Shown here: positions 1-10,056 of the stretch, piece after piece | Numbering within the stretch: position 1 is the first letter of the stretch | Layout: every line of letters begins with the position of its first letter | Made by a program: the position numbers and the translations under genes | Notes under the pieces: generated by a model | Database searches by the model: none | Told to the model about the DNA's origin: nothing | Seen by the model: the letters and a program-made list of their open reading frames with translations, nothing else | Assembly (NCBI GenBank): GCA_016717855.1 | Contig: JADKEV010000032.1 | Span: 1-64,000 of the forward strand | DNA length: 64,000 nt | Origin: Betaproteobacteria bacterium | GTDB lineage: Bacteria; Pseudomonadota; Gammaproteobacteria; Burkholderiales; Casimicrobiaceae | Reading direction: 5' to 3'

Positions 1-2
1 AC

Positions 3-302
3 CAGGCGGTCGACCACTACACCAATCTCCAGCTCGCCCGGGCGCTGCTCGAGCAGGTGCTCGCGCACTGGCAGGCGGCGGCGACGCGGGAAGTCGCCTT
101 GCCGGCGCTCAAGGCGTTCTCCGCCACGGCCGGCCTCGCCGCGGCGAAGAACGCGGTGCAGATGTTCGGCGCGGCGGGTTTTGCGCACGAAGGCGACGCC
201 GGCCTCTATCTGCGCCACGTGATGACGCTGGCCTGCCGCTACGGCGATGCGCCGGCGCACCGCCGTGCGTTCGCCGCGGTGGAGTTCGACTTCCTGGAGT
301 GA
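3..302 (+). CDS. Acyl-CoA dehydrogenase, C-terminal part (cut by window start)
   Basis: The reading frame is open from the first bases and ends at a TGA at 300-302, giving about 99 residues of a longer protein. The end has the helical, Ala-rich character of an acyl-CoA dehydrogenase C-terminal domain. The stretch NAVQMFGAAGF followed by GLYLRH resembles the 'Q-x-FGG-x-GY ... YLRD' segment that closes the FAD-binding site in this family, but the usual YLRD is replaced by YLRH. A 222-bp non-coding gap follows before the next gene. The substrate cannot be told from this part. Confidence is limited because only the tail is visible. Confidence 0.55.
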   Translation, partial: QAVDHYTNLQLARALLEQVLAHWQAAATREVALPALKAFSATAGLAAAKNAVQMFGAAGFAHEGDAGLYLRHVMTLACRYGDAPAHRRAFAAVEFDFLE

Positions 303-524
303 CCCACGCGCCGTGAGGTCGAGACGTCATGACGACCTGGCATCACGGATCGCCTTGAGTTGCCAGGCAGACGCAAGTGCTTGCCTGAGGGGCCTGCTGC
401 TGATTCCGGTCCGCGTCGCGGCTATCGAATCGGGACAAGGCGTCGATGACGCGCGGACTCATTGCGCATTGACCGCATGTCGTGGCGCGTCCACAATCGC
501 CGGACTTGGAAAGAACGGGAAACC

Positions 525-1361
525 ATGGAAATCGGCGCCCGCCTGCACCACCTGCAATTGCTATCCCCGGACGCGGGTCGATGCGCGGGGTTCTATGGCC
601 GCGCGTACGACATGCGCGTGCGTGCCGACGGACCGCTCCGGATCTGCGCCGGACATGACCGGCGCCTGCTTGTCGCGCCAGGGGTTGCGAACCGGATGGG
701 GTTCGCGGCGTTCGGATTCCCGGCGGAATCCGCCTTCGAGGCGTACCGCCGTCGGGTGGAATCGCGGGTTCCGGTCGCGGCCGCGGATACGCCGCTGTTC
801 CGTCCCGGCGCGTTTGCCGTCATGGATCCGGACGGAAACCGCATCGTCTTTGGCGTACCCGTGGTGCACGTCCCGTCGGACGTGCCGGCGGTCAGCGAGG
901 CGCCACCGGCGCGGCTGCAGCACTTTGCCTTCCGAAGCAGCGAGCCGTCGGACCTGCTCCCGTTCTACCAGTACACGCTCGGCTTCGCCGTCTCGGACCG
1001 CGTTTGCGACGGCGCCGGCCGCGTCCGGGCCTGCTTTCTGCGCACCGATGCCGAACACCATGCGCTGGCGATCTTCCATGCGGCCGAGGCGCGGCACGAC
1101 CACTTGTCCTTCGAGACTACCGAATGGGCGCGGCTGCGCGATTGGGCCGATCGTATGAGCCGGCTGCGGATTCCGATCGCGTGGGGCGTGGGCCGCCACG
1201 GCCCCGGCAACGACACCTTTTTCATGATCCGGGATCCGGACGGAAACCTGGCCGAGATTTCCGCCGAACTCGAAATCTGCGCTTCGGACCGCGCCGAGGG
1301 GCGATGGCTGCACGAAGAGCGCACGCTCAACCTCTGGGGCAGCGCGATCATGCGCAGCTAG
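525..1361 (+). CDS. Extradiol ring-cleavage dioxygenase (VOC superfamily, BphC-like)
   Basis: A 278-residue protein built of two vicinal-oxygen-chelate modules, each ending in a DPDGN turn (near residues 101 and 237). The C-terminal module carries the usual Fe(II) ligands of type I extradiol dioxygenases: His133 (LQHFAF), His193 (HDHLSF) and Glu244 (NLAEIS). It also has the GRHGPGN segment with the active-site His225. It should cleave a catechol-type ring next to the two hydroxyls. The start at 525 is chosen because the first module begins right there. An upstream in-frame ATG at 462 adds only low-complexity sequence. The next gene, a flavin aromatic hydroxylase, would supply its dihydroxylated substrate. 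The exact substrate is unknown. Confidence 0.8.
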   Translation: MEIGARLHHLQLLSPDAGRCAGFYGRAYDMRVRADGPLRICAGHDRRLLVAPGVANRMGFAAFGFPAESAFEAYRRRVESRVPVAAADTPLFRPGAFAVMDPDGNRIVFGVPVVHVPSDVPAVSEAPPARLQHFAFRSSEPSDLLPFYQYTLGFAVSDRVCDGAGRVRACFLRTDAEHHALAIFHAAEARHDHLSFETTEWARLRDWADRMSRLRIPIAWGVGRHGPGNDTFFMIRDPDGNLAEISAELEICASDRAEGRWLHEERTLNLWGSAIMRS

Positions 1362-1429
1362 CGGACGGTGAGATTGATTCCCAAGGCGCGGCCGTTCGCG
1401 GCCGGATCCGTCCGGCCCAGCCCGGCCCA

Positions 1430-3079
1430 ATGAGCGAACCCGGCGCGCGCTACGACGTGCTCATCGCCGGCGCCGGCCCGACCGGGCTCACGCTGGCGAA
1501 CATCCTCGGCCAGCACGGCGTGAAAACGTTGCTGGTGGAGCGCAATGCCGCGACGGTCAGCGAGCCACGTGCGGTCTCGATCGATGACGAATCGCTGCGC
1601 ACGATGCAGTACATCGGTCTCGCCGACACCGTGCGCGCGGGTATCGTCGAAGGGTACGGCTCGCACTATTTTTCGCCCGGCGGACGCTGCTTTGCCAAGG
1701 TCGTTCCCGATGTGCTGGACTACGGATTCCCGCGCCGCTCGGCGTTTCGCCAGCCCGTCCTCGAAGGTGTGTTGCGCGCGGGACTGGCGCGCTATCCGTG
1801 CGTCGAAACCCGCTTCTCGACCCGCGTCAGCCACCTTGCCGAACGTGATGATGGCGCCGCGGTGTCCCTGTCGGCGGAGAATGGCGGAACCGTGGCGCAC
1901 GCGCGCTTCGTCGTCGGCTGCGACGGTGGCAAGAGCGGCATCCGGGAAGCGCTGGGCATCGCGATGAGCGGCAGCACGTACGATCAACGCTGGCTGATCG
2001 TCGACCTGGACGGTTCGACCGATCGCTTCCGGCACACGCGGGTCTACTGCGATCCGGCCCGGCCGGCGCTGGCGCTCCCTGGTCCGGGCGGCACCCGCCG
2101 CTATGAAATGATGCTGCTTCCGGGCGAGAAGCCCGAGGAACTCACCACGGAGACTCGCGTGCGCGAGTTGCTCGCGCGCTTCAGCGCCGTCGATGCGCGG
2201 CTCAACATCGTGCGCAAACTGGTCTACCACTTTCATGCCCGGATCGCCGAACGCTGGGGCGCCGGCAACGTCTTCCTCGCGGGGGACGCCGCGCACCTGT
2301 CGCCGCCCTTTGCCGGGCAGGGCATGAACAGCGGCATCCGCGATGCGCAGAATCTCGGCTGGAAACTGGCCTGGTGCATTCGCGGGCTGCTCGGTCCCGG
2401 CGCGCTGGCCAGTTACGAGGTCGAGCGCAAGCCCCACGCCGCGGCCCTGATCCGGATGGCGGTGCAAATGGGGCGCGTGATGATGCCGACGTCGGCCGCC
2501 AACGCGCTGCTGGTGCAGTCGGCGTTCCGCCTGCTGGGGTTGTACCGGCCGGCGCGCGACTATGTGCTGCAGATGAAGTACAAGCCGAAGCCGCAATTCC
2601 ACGACGGGCTCCTCGCGGGCGTGGCCGGCGCAGGCTTGCGTGGACGCATGCTGGCACAACCCGTCGTCGAGCGCGCGGACGGGACGAAAGTGCTGCTCGA
2701 CGAAGTTCTTGGCACGGGATTCGCCGTGCTCGAGCAGGACGACGGCGCACTGCCCCTCGCGCCACCGGGCGGCGCCCACGCGCTGGCCGCGCTGCCCGCG
2801 CGGCGGGTGCGGGTGATTCCCCGCGATCACCGGTTCGTCGATGCCCCGGAAGCGGGCCTTGCGCAGGTGCGCGATGTCACGGGCGCGCTAGGCGAGCTGT
2901 TCGCCCGCAATCGCGTGCGCGGCGTCATCGTCCGCCCCGACCGGTATGTCGCCGGGTGCTTGTCCGTGGCAGCGGACGCCGGGGAGGCGGATCGGCTGCT
3001 GGGGGACATCGTGCGGTTGTCGAACACATGCCCCGCAGCACCGGAATCCCGGCGGCGATTGGATGCGGAGATTGCGTGA
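1430..3079 (+). CDS. FAD-dependent aromatic hydroxylase, MhpA-like
   Basis: A 549-residue class A flavoprotein monooxygenase. It has the N-terminal Rossmann motif GAGPTGLTLANILGQHG, the DG motif GCDGGKSGIREALG in the middle, and the GD motif FLAGDAAHLSPPFAGQG that binds the FAD ribityl chain. MNSGIRDAQNLGWKLA follows, as in 3-(3-hydroxyphenyl)propionate hydroxylase (MhpA) and related PheA/TfdB-type enzymes. The longer open frame reaches back to 1004, but the flavin-binding motif fixes the real start near the ATG at 1430, 68 bp after the dioxygenase stop. It probably hydroxylates a phenolic substrate for the upstream extradiol enzyme; this pairing is inferred from neighbourhood. Confidence 0.82.
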   Translation: MSEPGARYDVLIAGAGPTGLTLANILGQHGVKTLLVERNAATVSEPRAVSIDDESLRTMQYIGLADTVRAGIVEGYGSHYFSPGGRCFAKVVPDVLDYGFPRRSAFRQPVLEGVLRAGLARYPCVETRFSTRVSHLAERDDGAAVSLSAENGGTVAHARFVVGCDGGKSGIREALGIAMSGSTYDQRWLIVDLDGSTDRFRHTRVYCDPARPALALPGPGGTRRYEMMLLPGEKPEELTTETRVRELLARFSAVDARLNIVRKLVYHFHARIAERWGAGNVFLAGDAAHLSPPFAGQGMNSGIRDAQNLGWKLAWCIRGLLGPGALASYEVERKPHAAALIRMAVQMGRVMMPTSAANALLVQSAFRLLGLYRPARDYVLQMKYKPKPQFHDGLLAGVAGAGLRGRMLAQPVVERADGTKVLLDEVLGTGFAVLEQDDGALPLAPPGGAHALAALPARRVRVIPRDHRFVDAPEAGLAQVRDVTGALGELFARNRVRGVIVRPDRYVAGCLSVAADAGEADRLLGDIVRLSNTCPAAPESRRRLDAEIA

Positions 3080-3200
3080 GGCGGTGGCGGGAGCGCCGGC
3101 ACGTGGATCGGACAATCGCGTTCCGGATCATCCCCTGCTATGCTCTCCGGCACATCGCAGTCAACGAATGAACCGCTCTTTCCCTGCAATACGAGAGGCC

Positions 3201-3986
3201 ATGATGACGGCAGCAGCGGCAGTCCGGCACTGGTGCACGGGCTTGCTGCGCAACGCGGCAATCCTCGCGGCGCGCCCGCTCGCGCTCGCCGCCGCCGTCG
3301 CCGTGCTGACCTTGATTCCGCACGGCGCCGCGAACGCCGACGGCCATGCGTACCGGAAAGTCGCGCCGAGCGCCGATGGCATCGGCAAGACCTACATGGG
3401 GCGCGAGATCGCCGGCGTGATGGGCTGGCAGGCGGCGGCCTGGCTGGAGCGCCCCGAGCGCATGCAGGAGGAGCGACCCGATCTCTTGCAGGCCGAACTC
3501 GGCCTGCAGCCCGGGATGGTGGTCGCCGACATCGGCGCCGGCTCGGGCTACCACGCCCGGCGGATGGCCGAAGCCGTCGGCAAGACCGGCACGGTGTACG
3601 CGGTGGACGTGCAACCGGAAATGGTGCAGATGCTCGCGGCGCTGGCGCGCGACGAGCGCTACGGCAATCTCAAGCCCGTGCTGGCGCGGGTCGACAACGT
3701 CCAGTTGCCGCCCGCCAGCATCGATCTCGCCCTCATGGTCGACGTCTACCACGAGTTGGAATTCCCGTTCGAGGTCATGCGCTCGCTCGTCCGGGCGCTC
3801 AAGCCGGGCGGCCGCGTGGCGTTCGTCGAATACCGGGCCGAGGACCCGAACGTGCCGATCAAGCCGGCGCACAAGATGACCGAAGCGCAGATCCGCCGCG
3901 AGGCCGCGCCGCACGCACTGGCGTGGGAGCGCACTTCCAACGTGCTGCCGTGGCAGCACATCGTCGTGTTCAGGAAGAAGGGGTGA
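3201..3986 (+). CDS. Exported class I SAM-dependent methyltransferase
   Basis: A 261-residue protein. A long hydrophobic N-terminus (Leu/Ala-rich, about residues 12-40) ends in a likely signal-peptidase site after ANA, so it is predicted to be exported or membrane-anchored. The catalytic domain has motif I DIGAGSGYHARRMAE, an acidic VDVQPEM strand 2, and a late ALKPGGRVAFVEYR strand typical of Methyltransf_11/25 folds. Start 3201 (two ATGs in tandem, 3201 and 3204) has the purine-rich GAGAGG just upstream; a start at 3168 is also possible. It lies about 120 bp after the hydroxylase. Methyl acceptor unknown. A methyltransferase with a signal peptide is unusual because SAM is cytoplasmic. Confidence 0.75.
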   Translation: MMTAAAAVRHWCTGLLRNAAILAARPLALAAAVAVLTLIPHGAANADGHAYRKVAPSADGIGKTYMGREIAGVMGWQAAAWLERPERMQEERPDLLQAELGLQPGMVVADIGAGSGYHARRMAEAVGKTGTVYAVDVQPEMVQMLAALARDERYGNLKPVLARVDNVQLPPASIDLALMVDVYHELEFPFEVMRSLVRALKPGGRVAFVEYRAEDPNVPIKPAHKMTEAQIRREAAPHALAWERTSNVLPWQHIVVFRKKG

Positions 3987-4016
3987 GCGGCGCAGTCAAG
4001 TGGAGGGTGACCTAGG

Positions 4017-4562
4017 ATGGACATCCTGGCGCATGCGTTGTGGGCCGGCGCCGGCACCGCGTACGCCGCCCGGCGGATGACGATCAGCCGGCCCGTCGCA
4101 GTGGCCACGGTGACACTGGCCGTGCTGCCCGACATCGTCCAGATGCTGCCGCTGATTCCCTGGGCCGTAGCCGGCGGCGGCACGCTGGCGGAACTCCACG
4201 CATTCGCTCTCGCCGTCCCGGGACAGGAGCCGGCGCTGCCGCCGCTGGTGGCGTTGTTCTCGCACCACCTGCACTGCATCATGCACAGTGCCGTGGTGGC
4301 GGCCGTGGTGACGCTGCTCCTCTGGCTGCCCCGCCGCCGCTTCTGGATTCCGCTCGCCGGCTGGTGGAGCCACATCGTGATCGACGTGTTCACGCATTCC
4401 GCCGACTACTACGCGGTGCCCGTGCTCTACCCGTTTTCCGAACGCGGCTTCGACGGGCTCGCCTGGAACACGCCGTGGTTCCTGGCGCTCAACTACGCGG
4501 CGCTCGCGGTGACGATACTGTGGCTGGCGCTGACGCGGGGGCGGTCAAAGCGCCTGCCGTGA
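4017..4562 (+). CDS. Multi-spanning membrane protein, DUF457/YdjM-like
   Basis: A 181-residue protein with about four to five hydrophobic segments. His-rich motifs lie at the membrane edge: SHHLHCIMHS around residue 83-92 and WWSHIVIDVFTH around 120-131. This pattern matches the DUF457 / YdjM group of predicted membrane-bound metal-dependent hydrolases, which begin with a similar MDxLxHxL segment; here MDILAHALWAG. It starts 30 bp after the methyltransferase stop, so co-transcription is likely. No catalytic role has been shown for most of the family, so the hydrolase label is only a family inference. Confidence 0.6.
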   Translation: MDILAHALWAGAGTAYAARRMTISRPVAVATVTLAVLPDIVQMLPLIPWAVAGGGTLAELHAFALAVPGQEPALPPLVALFSHHLHCIMHSAVVAAVVTLLLWLPRRRFWIPLAGWWSHIVIDVFTHSADYYAVPVLYPFSERGFDGLAWNTPWFLALNYAALAVTILWLALTRGRSKRLP

Positions 4563-4582
4563 TATCTGCCGTGATGCTTGCC

Positions 4583-4727
4583 GTAGGATGGGTGGAGCAC
4601 AGCGATACCCATCATCGCGGAAAACCACGCAGCCGCAGATATCCCGGCGCGTCTTCATGAGGGGCGAAGTTCGACCGGCACGTGTCGAATTTGGAGATGG
4701 GTATCGCTGCGCTCCACCCATCCTACG
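4583..4727. repeat. MITE/BIME-like element, full copy 1
   Basis: Left terminal repeat at 4583-4613 (begins GTAGGATGGGTGG, ends GCGATACCCATC, with one substitution) and its inverted copy at 4696-4726. The 82-bp interior contains the subterminal stretch GGGCGAAGTTCGACCGGC, also recognisable in the 18.2-kb copy on the opposite strand. The two ends can pair into a stem of about 31 bp. It sits between convergent genes, so it may double as a bidirectional transcription terminator. Confidence 0.8.
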
Positions 4728-4788
4728 GCAGCCAAAGGCAGTTCACGGCAGGCAGTGACGGGCGGGCTCAGGATCGAGCAATGACGAA

Positions 4789-5562
4789 TCAGCCCTGCCG
4801 CATCTTGCGCAGGCCGGCGGCGAGGGACTCCTGCAGCAGCGTCGTGTCGACGCCATAGCAGAGCATCCGGAAGCCCAGCTCGCGATAGCGGCGCGCCCAG
4901 TCGTCGTTGGCCGCGAGAAAGCCCGCGGTCTTGCCGTGCCGGTTGCACGCCGCGACCAGGTTCTTGACGGCGGCGATGTAGCGCGGATGTTCCCACTGCG
5001 TCGGGATGCCCATGAAGTTGGTGGTGTCGAAGTGCCCCAGCCAGCACACGTCGACGCCCGGCACCGCCGCGATCGCATCGACGTTCTCGTGACCCTTTAC
5101 CGTCTCGACCAGGCACATGACCAGCGTGCGCTCGTGCGCGAGGCGCATTTTCTCGACGACGCCCAGGTCCGAATAGTCGTCGTGCGGCGCGACGCCGAAC
5201 GCGGAGCCGCGCACGCCCACTGGCGGATAGCGCGTGCACGACACGATCAGCTCGGCCTGCTCCTTCGTCTCGACCATGGGCACCATGATGCCCATCGCGC
5301 CAATGTCCAGCGCGCGGGCGATGAAGTGATACTGCGTCGCCGGCACGCGCACCAGCGGCACCAGGCCGATCCCGCGGCAGAGCCCGAACTGCGTCTTCAG
5401 CGTTTCAAACCCCAGGCCGCTGTGCTCCATGTCGTAGAGCACGAAGTCGGCGCCGGCGGCGCGCAGGATCTGCGGCAGGCCGGGGGTGAAAAACTCGAAC
5501 ACCATCGTGCCGTGGCTGGACTGGCCGGCGGCAAGCGCGGCTTTGACGGGGTTGGGACGCAT
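4789..5562 (-). CDS. HpcH/HpaI-family aldolase
   Basis: A 257-residue protein of the class II metal-dependent HpcH/HpaI aldolase family, which cleaves or forms 2-keto-4-hydroxy acids to release pyruvate. Visible family features are the YDMEHS strand (residue 44 on, usually DxEH), the RVPATQYHFIARALDIGAMG helix, and MVPMVET, whose Glu is a metal ligand together with a later Asp. Length matches the family (about 250-270). It could act at the end of a meta-cleavage pathway fed by the extradiol dioxygenase at 0.5 kb, but it is on the other strand behind a repeat element, so the link is only suggestive. Confidence 0.82.
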   Translation of the reverse strand: MRPNPVKAALAAGQSSHGTMVFEFFTPGLPQILRAAGADFVLYDMEHSGLGFETLKTQFGLCRGIGLVPLVRVPATQYHFIARALDIGAMGIMVPMVETKEQAELIVSCTRYPPVGVRGSAFGVAPHDDYSDLGVVEKMRLAHERTLVMCLVETVKGHENVDAIAAVPGVDVCWLGHFDTTNFMGIPTQWEHPRYIAAVKNLVAACNRHGKTAGFLAANDDWARRYRELGFRMLCYGVDTTLLQESLAAGLRKMRQG

Positions 5563-5610
5563 CGCGGATTCTCCTGTGGTTGCATTGCGGACATTGGCCT
5601 TCGAACGCGA

Positions 5611-5702
5611 CGATGGGTGTCGCTGCGCTTCACCACCATCGTTGGGTGTCGCTGCGCTCGACCCACCGCTGATGGGTATCGCTTCGCTCCACCCATCCTA
5701 CG
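5611..5702. repeat. Nested terminal repeats of the MITE-like family
   Basis: Three consecutive degenerate copies of the right-hand terminal repeat, starting near 5612, 5641 and 5671. The last is intact up to CATCCTACG. There is no matching left end, so this is a composite of solo ends, not a full element. It lies between two minus-strand genes, upstream of the aldolase start. Confidence 0.7.
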
Positions 5703-5717
5703 CCATAGTGCTTCGGG

Positions 5718-7859
5718 TCAGCGGCGCGGCAAGCCCGTCTGTTCGTGCAACAACGTGCCCATCCGCGCGACTTCCGCCAGCAGCGGCGCGGGCGCCCAAC
5801 GTTCGCCGTACTCCTTGTGCCACGCACTGACCTGCCGGTGAATTTCCGCGGCGCCGATGCCGTCGGCCCAAAACATGAGCCCGCCGCGATAGCGCGGAAA
5901 ACCGAAGCCGTGCAGCCAGGCGACGTCGATGTCGCTGGCCCGGTAGACAAGTCCTTCTTCGAGCACGCGGCAGCATTCGTTGACCGCGCCGAAGAGCAGC
6001 CGGTGCAAGATCTCCCCGTCCGCGATTGTGCGCGACTTGATGCCCGCGGCTTGCTGCTGATCACGGATCACTTGCGCCACCACGGGATCGGGGTGCGGCG
6101 TCCGGTTGCCCTCCTGGTAGCGATACCAGCCGGCGCCCGTCTTCTGGCCCAGGCGGCCCAGCGCGACCAGGCGCTCGGCGATCGGCAGCGCGGAGCGTCC
6201 CGGGTCGGCGGGCGCGCGCCGTGCGCGCAGCGCCTGCGCGACGTCGAGCCCCGCGAGGTCGCTCGCGGCGAACGGCCCCATCGCGTAACCGAAATCGACC
6301 AGCACGCGGTCGACCTGCTCCGGCAGCGCGCCCTCTTCGAGCAGCAACACCATCTCGGTGTCCAGCGGCGCGCGGCTGCGGCCGGTGAGAAAGCCCTCGC
6401 AGGTACGGGCGACGACGCAGGTCTTGCCCAGCCGCCGGCCCAGCCGCACGGTCGTCAGCAGCGCCGCGGGCGCGGTGCGCGAGCCGATGACGACCTCGAG
6501 CAGCTTTGTCACGTTGGCCGGGCTGAAGAAATGCGTGCCGGCGACATTCTGCGGCCGCTGCGTCGTGCCGGCGATCAGGTCGATGTCGAAACCTGATGTG
6601 CTGGTGAGCAGCAGCGCGCCGGGCTTCATCGCCGCGTCGAGTTCGGCGAAAACCGCCTTCTTGGTGTCGAGGTCCTCGTACACGGCTTCGATCGCCACCT
6701 CGCAATCGCGGATGGCTGCGTAGCTGTGCACCGCCTCGATGCGCCCCAGCCGCTGCGACGCCTCGAACGCCGACAGGCGACCGCGCGCAAAGGCGACGTC
6801 GTAGGTCCGGCGGATCCGCGTCAAGCTCTCGGCGAGCGCCCCCGGCATCGAATCGAACAGCTTCACTGTCAGCCCCGCGTCGGCGCAGGCGATCGCGATG
6901 CCGGCGCCCATGGTCCCGGCGCCGATGATGGCGACGGAGGCGATCGCCGCCGCCGGCGTGGCGGCCGGCACGTCGGGCAACTTCGCGGCTTCGCGCTCGG
7001 CGAAGAACGCGTAGCGCAGCGCGCGCGCCTCGACGGTCGTCTCCAGGGTCTCGAACAGGTGCCGCTCGTGTCGCAGGCCGTCGGCGAACGGCAGCGCGCA
7101 GCTCGCTTCGACGGCGGCGATCGCCGCGTACGGAACCTGCTGGTTGCGCGCCTTGTGCGCGATGGCCTGCCGCTTCGCATCGAACAGCCCGGGGTCGTCC
7201 TGCGCCTCGCGCAGCTTCGCGCTCATGTCGCGCACGCGGGGCAGCGGCTGCAGGCCGGCGATGCGCTGCGCGAAGGCGACCGCGGCCGCCCGCAGGTCGC
7301 TGCCCTCGGGCACCAGATCGTCGAGCAGGCCCAGCTTCACCGCCTCCATCGCGGACACGTGCCGGCCGCTGACGATCATGTCCAGCGCCGCGCGCGGACC
7401 GATCAGGCGCGGCAGGCGCTGCGTGCCGCCGCCGCCGGGGATCGCGCCGATCAGGACTTCGGGCAGACCCACGCGCGCGCCCGCCGTGGCGATGCGGTAG
7501 TGGCAGGCCAGCGCGTATTCGAGGCCGCCGCCCAGCGCGTAGCCATGGATGGCGGCAACGATGGGCTTGGCGCTCTGGTCGAGCAGGTCCGGGGCCCGCT
7601 GGCCAACCGGCGGGCGCGTCATGCCGGTGCCGAAGTGGCGGATGTCGGCGCCGGCGATGAAATTCCGGCCCGCTCCCATCAACACGATGGCCTTGATCGA
7701 AGGCTCGACCGCCGCGCGGTTCACCGCGTCGATCACGCCCTCGGGGACGCCGGGGCCGAGCGCGTTGACCGGCGGGTTGTCGATGACGATGACGGCGACG
7801 CCGTCCTGTACCGCCATCCGTACCAGGCTCGCCGCCACGTTGCGATCCAAGTCGTTCAT
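5718..7859 (-). CDS. Multifunctional enoyl-CoA hydratase / 3-hydroxyacyl-CoA dehydrogenase (FadB/FadJ type)
   Basis: A 713-residue two-part beta-oxidation enzyme. The N-terminal crotonase domain (about 10-190) shows AGADIRHFG for the oxyanion hole, and GGGLEYAL and LPEVLIGAIPGGGG with the catalytic glutamates. The NAD-binding 3-hydroxyacyl-CoA dehydrogenase domain begins with IIGAGTMGAGIAIACADAG (about residue 300), followed by the HFFSPANV segment and two C-terminal 3HCDH repeats. It should hydrate enoyl-CoA and oxidise the product to 3-ketoacyl-CoA in the cytoplasm. The start at 7859 is preferred over an upstream ATG at 7910 because the conserved fold begins there. No thiolase gene is beside it. 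Confidence 0.88.
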   Translation of the reverse strand: MNDLDRNVAASLVRMAVQDGVAVIVIDNPPVNALGPGVPEGVIDAVNRAAVEPSIKAIVLMGAGRNFIAGADIRHFGTGMTRPPVGQRAPDLLDQSAKPIVAAIHGYALGGGLEYALACHYRIATAGARVGLPEVLIGAIPGGGGTQRLPRLIGPRAALDMIVSGRHVSAMEAVKLGLLDDLVPEGSDLRAAAVAFAQRIAGLQPLPRVRDMSAKLREAQDDPGLFDAKRQAIAHKARNQQVPYAAIAAVEASCALPFADGLRHERHLFETLETTVEARALRYAFFAEREAAKLPDVPAATPAAAIASVAIIGAGTMGAGIAIACADAGLTVKLFDSMPGALAESLTRIRRTYDVAFARGRLSAFEASQRLGRIEAVHSYAAIRDCEVAIEAVYEDLDTKKAVFAELDAAMKPGALLLTSTSGFDIDLIAGTTQRPQNVAGTHFFSPANVTKLLEVVIGSRTAPAALLTTVRLGRRLGKTCVVARTCEGFLTGRSRAPLDTEMVLLLEEGALPEQVDRVLVDFGYAMGPFAASDLAGLDVAQALRARRAPADPGRSALPIAERLVALGRLGQKTGAGWYRYQEGNRTPHPDPVVAQVIRDQQQAAGIKSRTIADGEILHRLLFGAVNECCRVLEEGLVYRASDIDVAWLHGFGFPRYRGGLMFWADGIGAAEIHRQVSAWHKEYGERWAPAPLLAEVARMGTLLHEQTGLPRR

Positions 7860-8021
7860 CTCCCGCTTTCCCCACGACAAATGGGGTCTGACCCCGATTC
7901 TAATGGGCATCCTACGGTTGTTTCAGGCTGGATCGTACTTGTCGCGGTGACTTTGCGCCATTCCGTCTGGCTGCCAAAACAGCGCGAACAGGGGGCTGGC
8001 CGGCGCGGTGGCCGTGGTGGG

Positions 8022-8873
8022 TCAGAAAAAGGCGCGGGCGTAGTTGATCGGCGCGTGATCGGCGAGGTCGCGCACGAGCACGGCGCCGGGCTGCAACGCA
8101 TGCGTCCGCAGGTATTCCGCCCGCGCGCGCCGGCGGTCCGCCGCGATGGTCTCCGGATCGGGGCCATGCAGCGCCACGCCGTCCCGGGTGATGTAGGTCT
8201 CCGCGCGGATGTGCGTGTACACGGTCAGGGACGGCGGCACGCGGGTGATCGCGTCGCAGCAATCGACGATGCGCGCGCCGTCGATCGCGGCCACGGTCGC
8301 GGCGAACGTGGCGTCGCCGACGCGGGGCGAGCCGATGGTGAACAGGAATGCGGGTTTCAGCACCGACGCGGCCAGTGTCGCGAGCGCCGCGCCCAGGCTG
8401 TGGCCGGTCAGGAGCAGCGCGTCGCGGCCGGCGGCGTCGCCGGCCAGCCAGTCGCGCACCTGCGGCAGCACCGCGCGCGCCGCATGAGCGAAGCCGGCGT
8501 GCACCCGCCCCGCGGATTCGGACCAGGTCACCGGATGGGCCTTGAGGTCCGTCGCCAGGTCGGAGAGCCGGTCGGGCTCGGTGCCGCGGAAACCGAGCAG
8601 CGCCAACCGGTCGTCCGGCCGGACGGCGCCGTAGGCCTCGGTCCCGGTCGGCGGATCGAGGAACAGCCGGGGTTCGCCGAAGCCGGCGCGCGCCAGCGCA
8701 TCGGCCAGGCGCGCGCGCTCCGTCGCTGATTTCTCGGCATGGATGTAGGCCAGCCGGGCGGCCTCGATCGCCAGCTGCAACGGCGAATACACGGTCCCGC
8801 TCTCGAACAGCGTCTCCCGCCTGCCCGGAGAGAGCAGCGCGACGCGGGTCGGGTCGTAGGCGAGCGGCGGCAT
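8022..8873 (-). CDS. Class 3 lipase-family alpha/beta hydrolase
   Basis: A 283-residue protein with the lipase class 3 nucleophile elbow GHSLGAALA (Ser159). FTIGSPRVGD follows, and DAITRVPP supplies the likely catalytic Asp207. A C-terminal DHAPINYARAF holds the probable catalytic His. These make a complete Ser-Asp-His triad in the order seen in fungal-type lipases. No signal peptide is evident, so it may be cytoplasmic. It ends 162 bp before the FadB-type gene on the same strand, and a role in releasing fatty acids for that enzyme is possible but unproven. Confidence 0.8.
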   Translation of the reverse strand: MPPLAYDPTRVALLSPGRRETLFESGTVYSPLQLAIEAARLAYIHAEKSATERARLADALARAGFGEPRLFLDPPTGTEAYGAVRPDDRLALLGFRGTEPDRLSDLATDLKAHPVTWSESAGRVHAGFAHAARAVLPQVRDWLAGDAAGRDALLLTGHSLGAALATLAASVLKPAFLFTIGSPRVGDATFAATVAAIDGARIVDCCDAITRVPPSLTVYTHIRAETYITRDGVALHGPDPETIAADRRRARAEYLRTHALQPGAVLVRDLADHAPINYARAFF

Positions 8874-8910
8874 CGCTACCTCGAGGCGGGCAACGCGGTG
8901 CCGCCGGTCA

Positions 8911-9888
<978 letters not shown>

Positions 9889-10056
9889 GGGGGAATCTCC
9901 TTGAAGCAGTCGCGCAGCCGCCGTCCGGCGGACGCGCCGCGGAGCACTGTCGCCATCATAAGGAGGCCGCGTGGTTTCAACAAGCGCGGGCGCGGCGGCG
10001 CCGGCTGCGCACGCCGGCGGGCGCCATCGCGCCGCTCGGCGTCACGCCGCCCTCGC

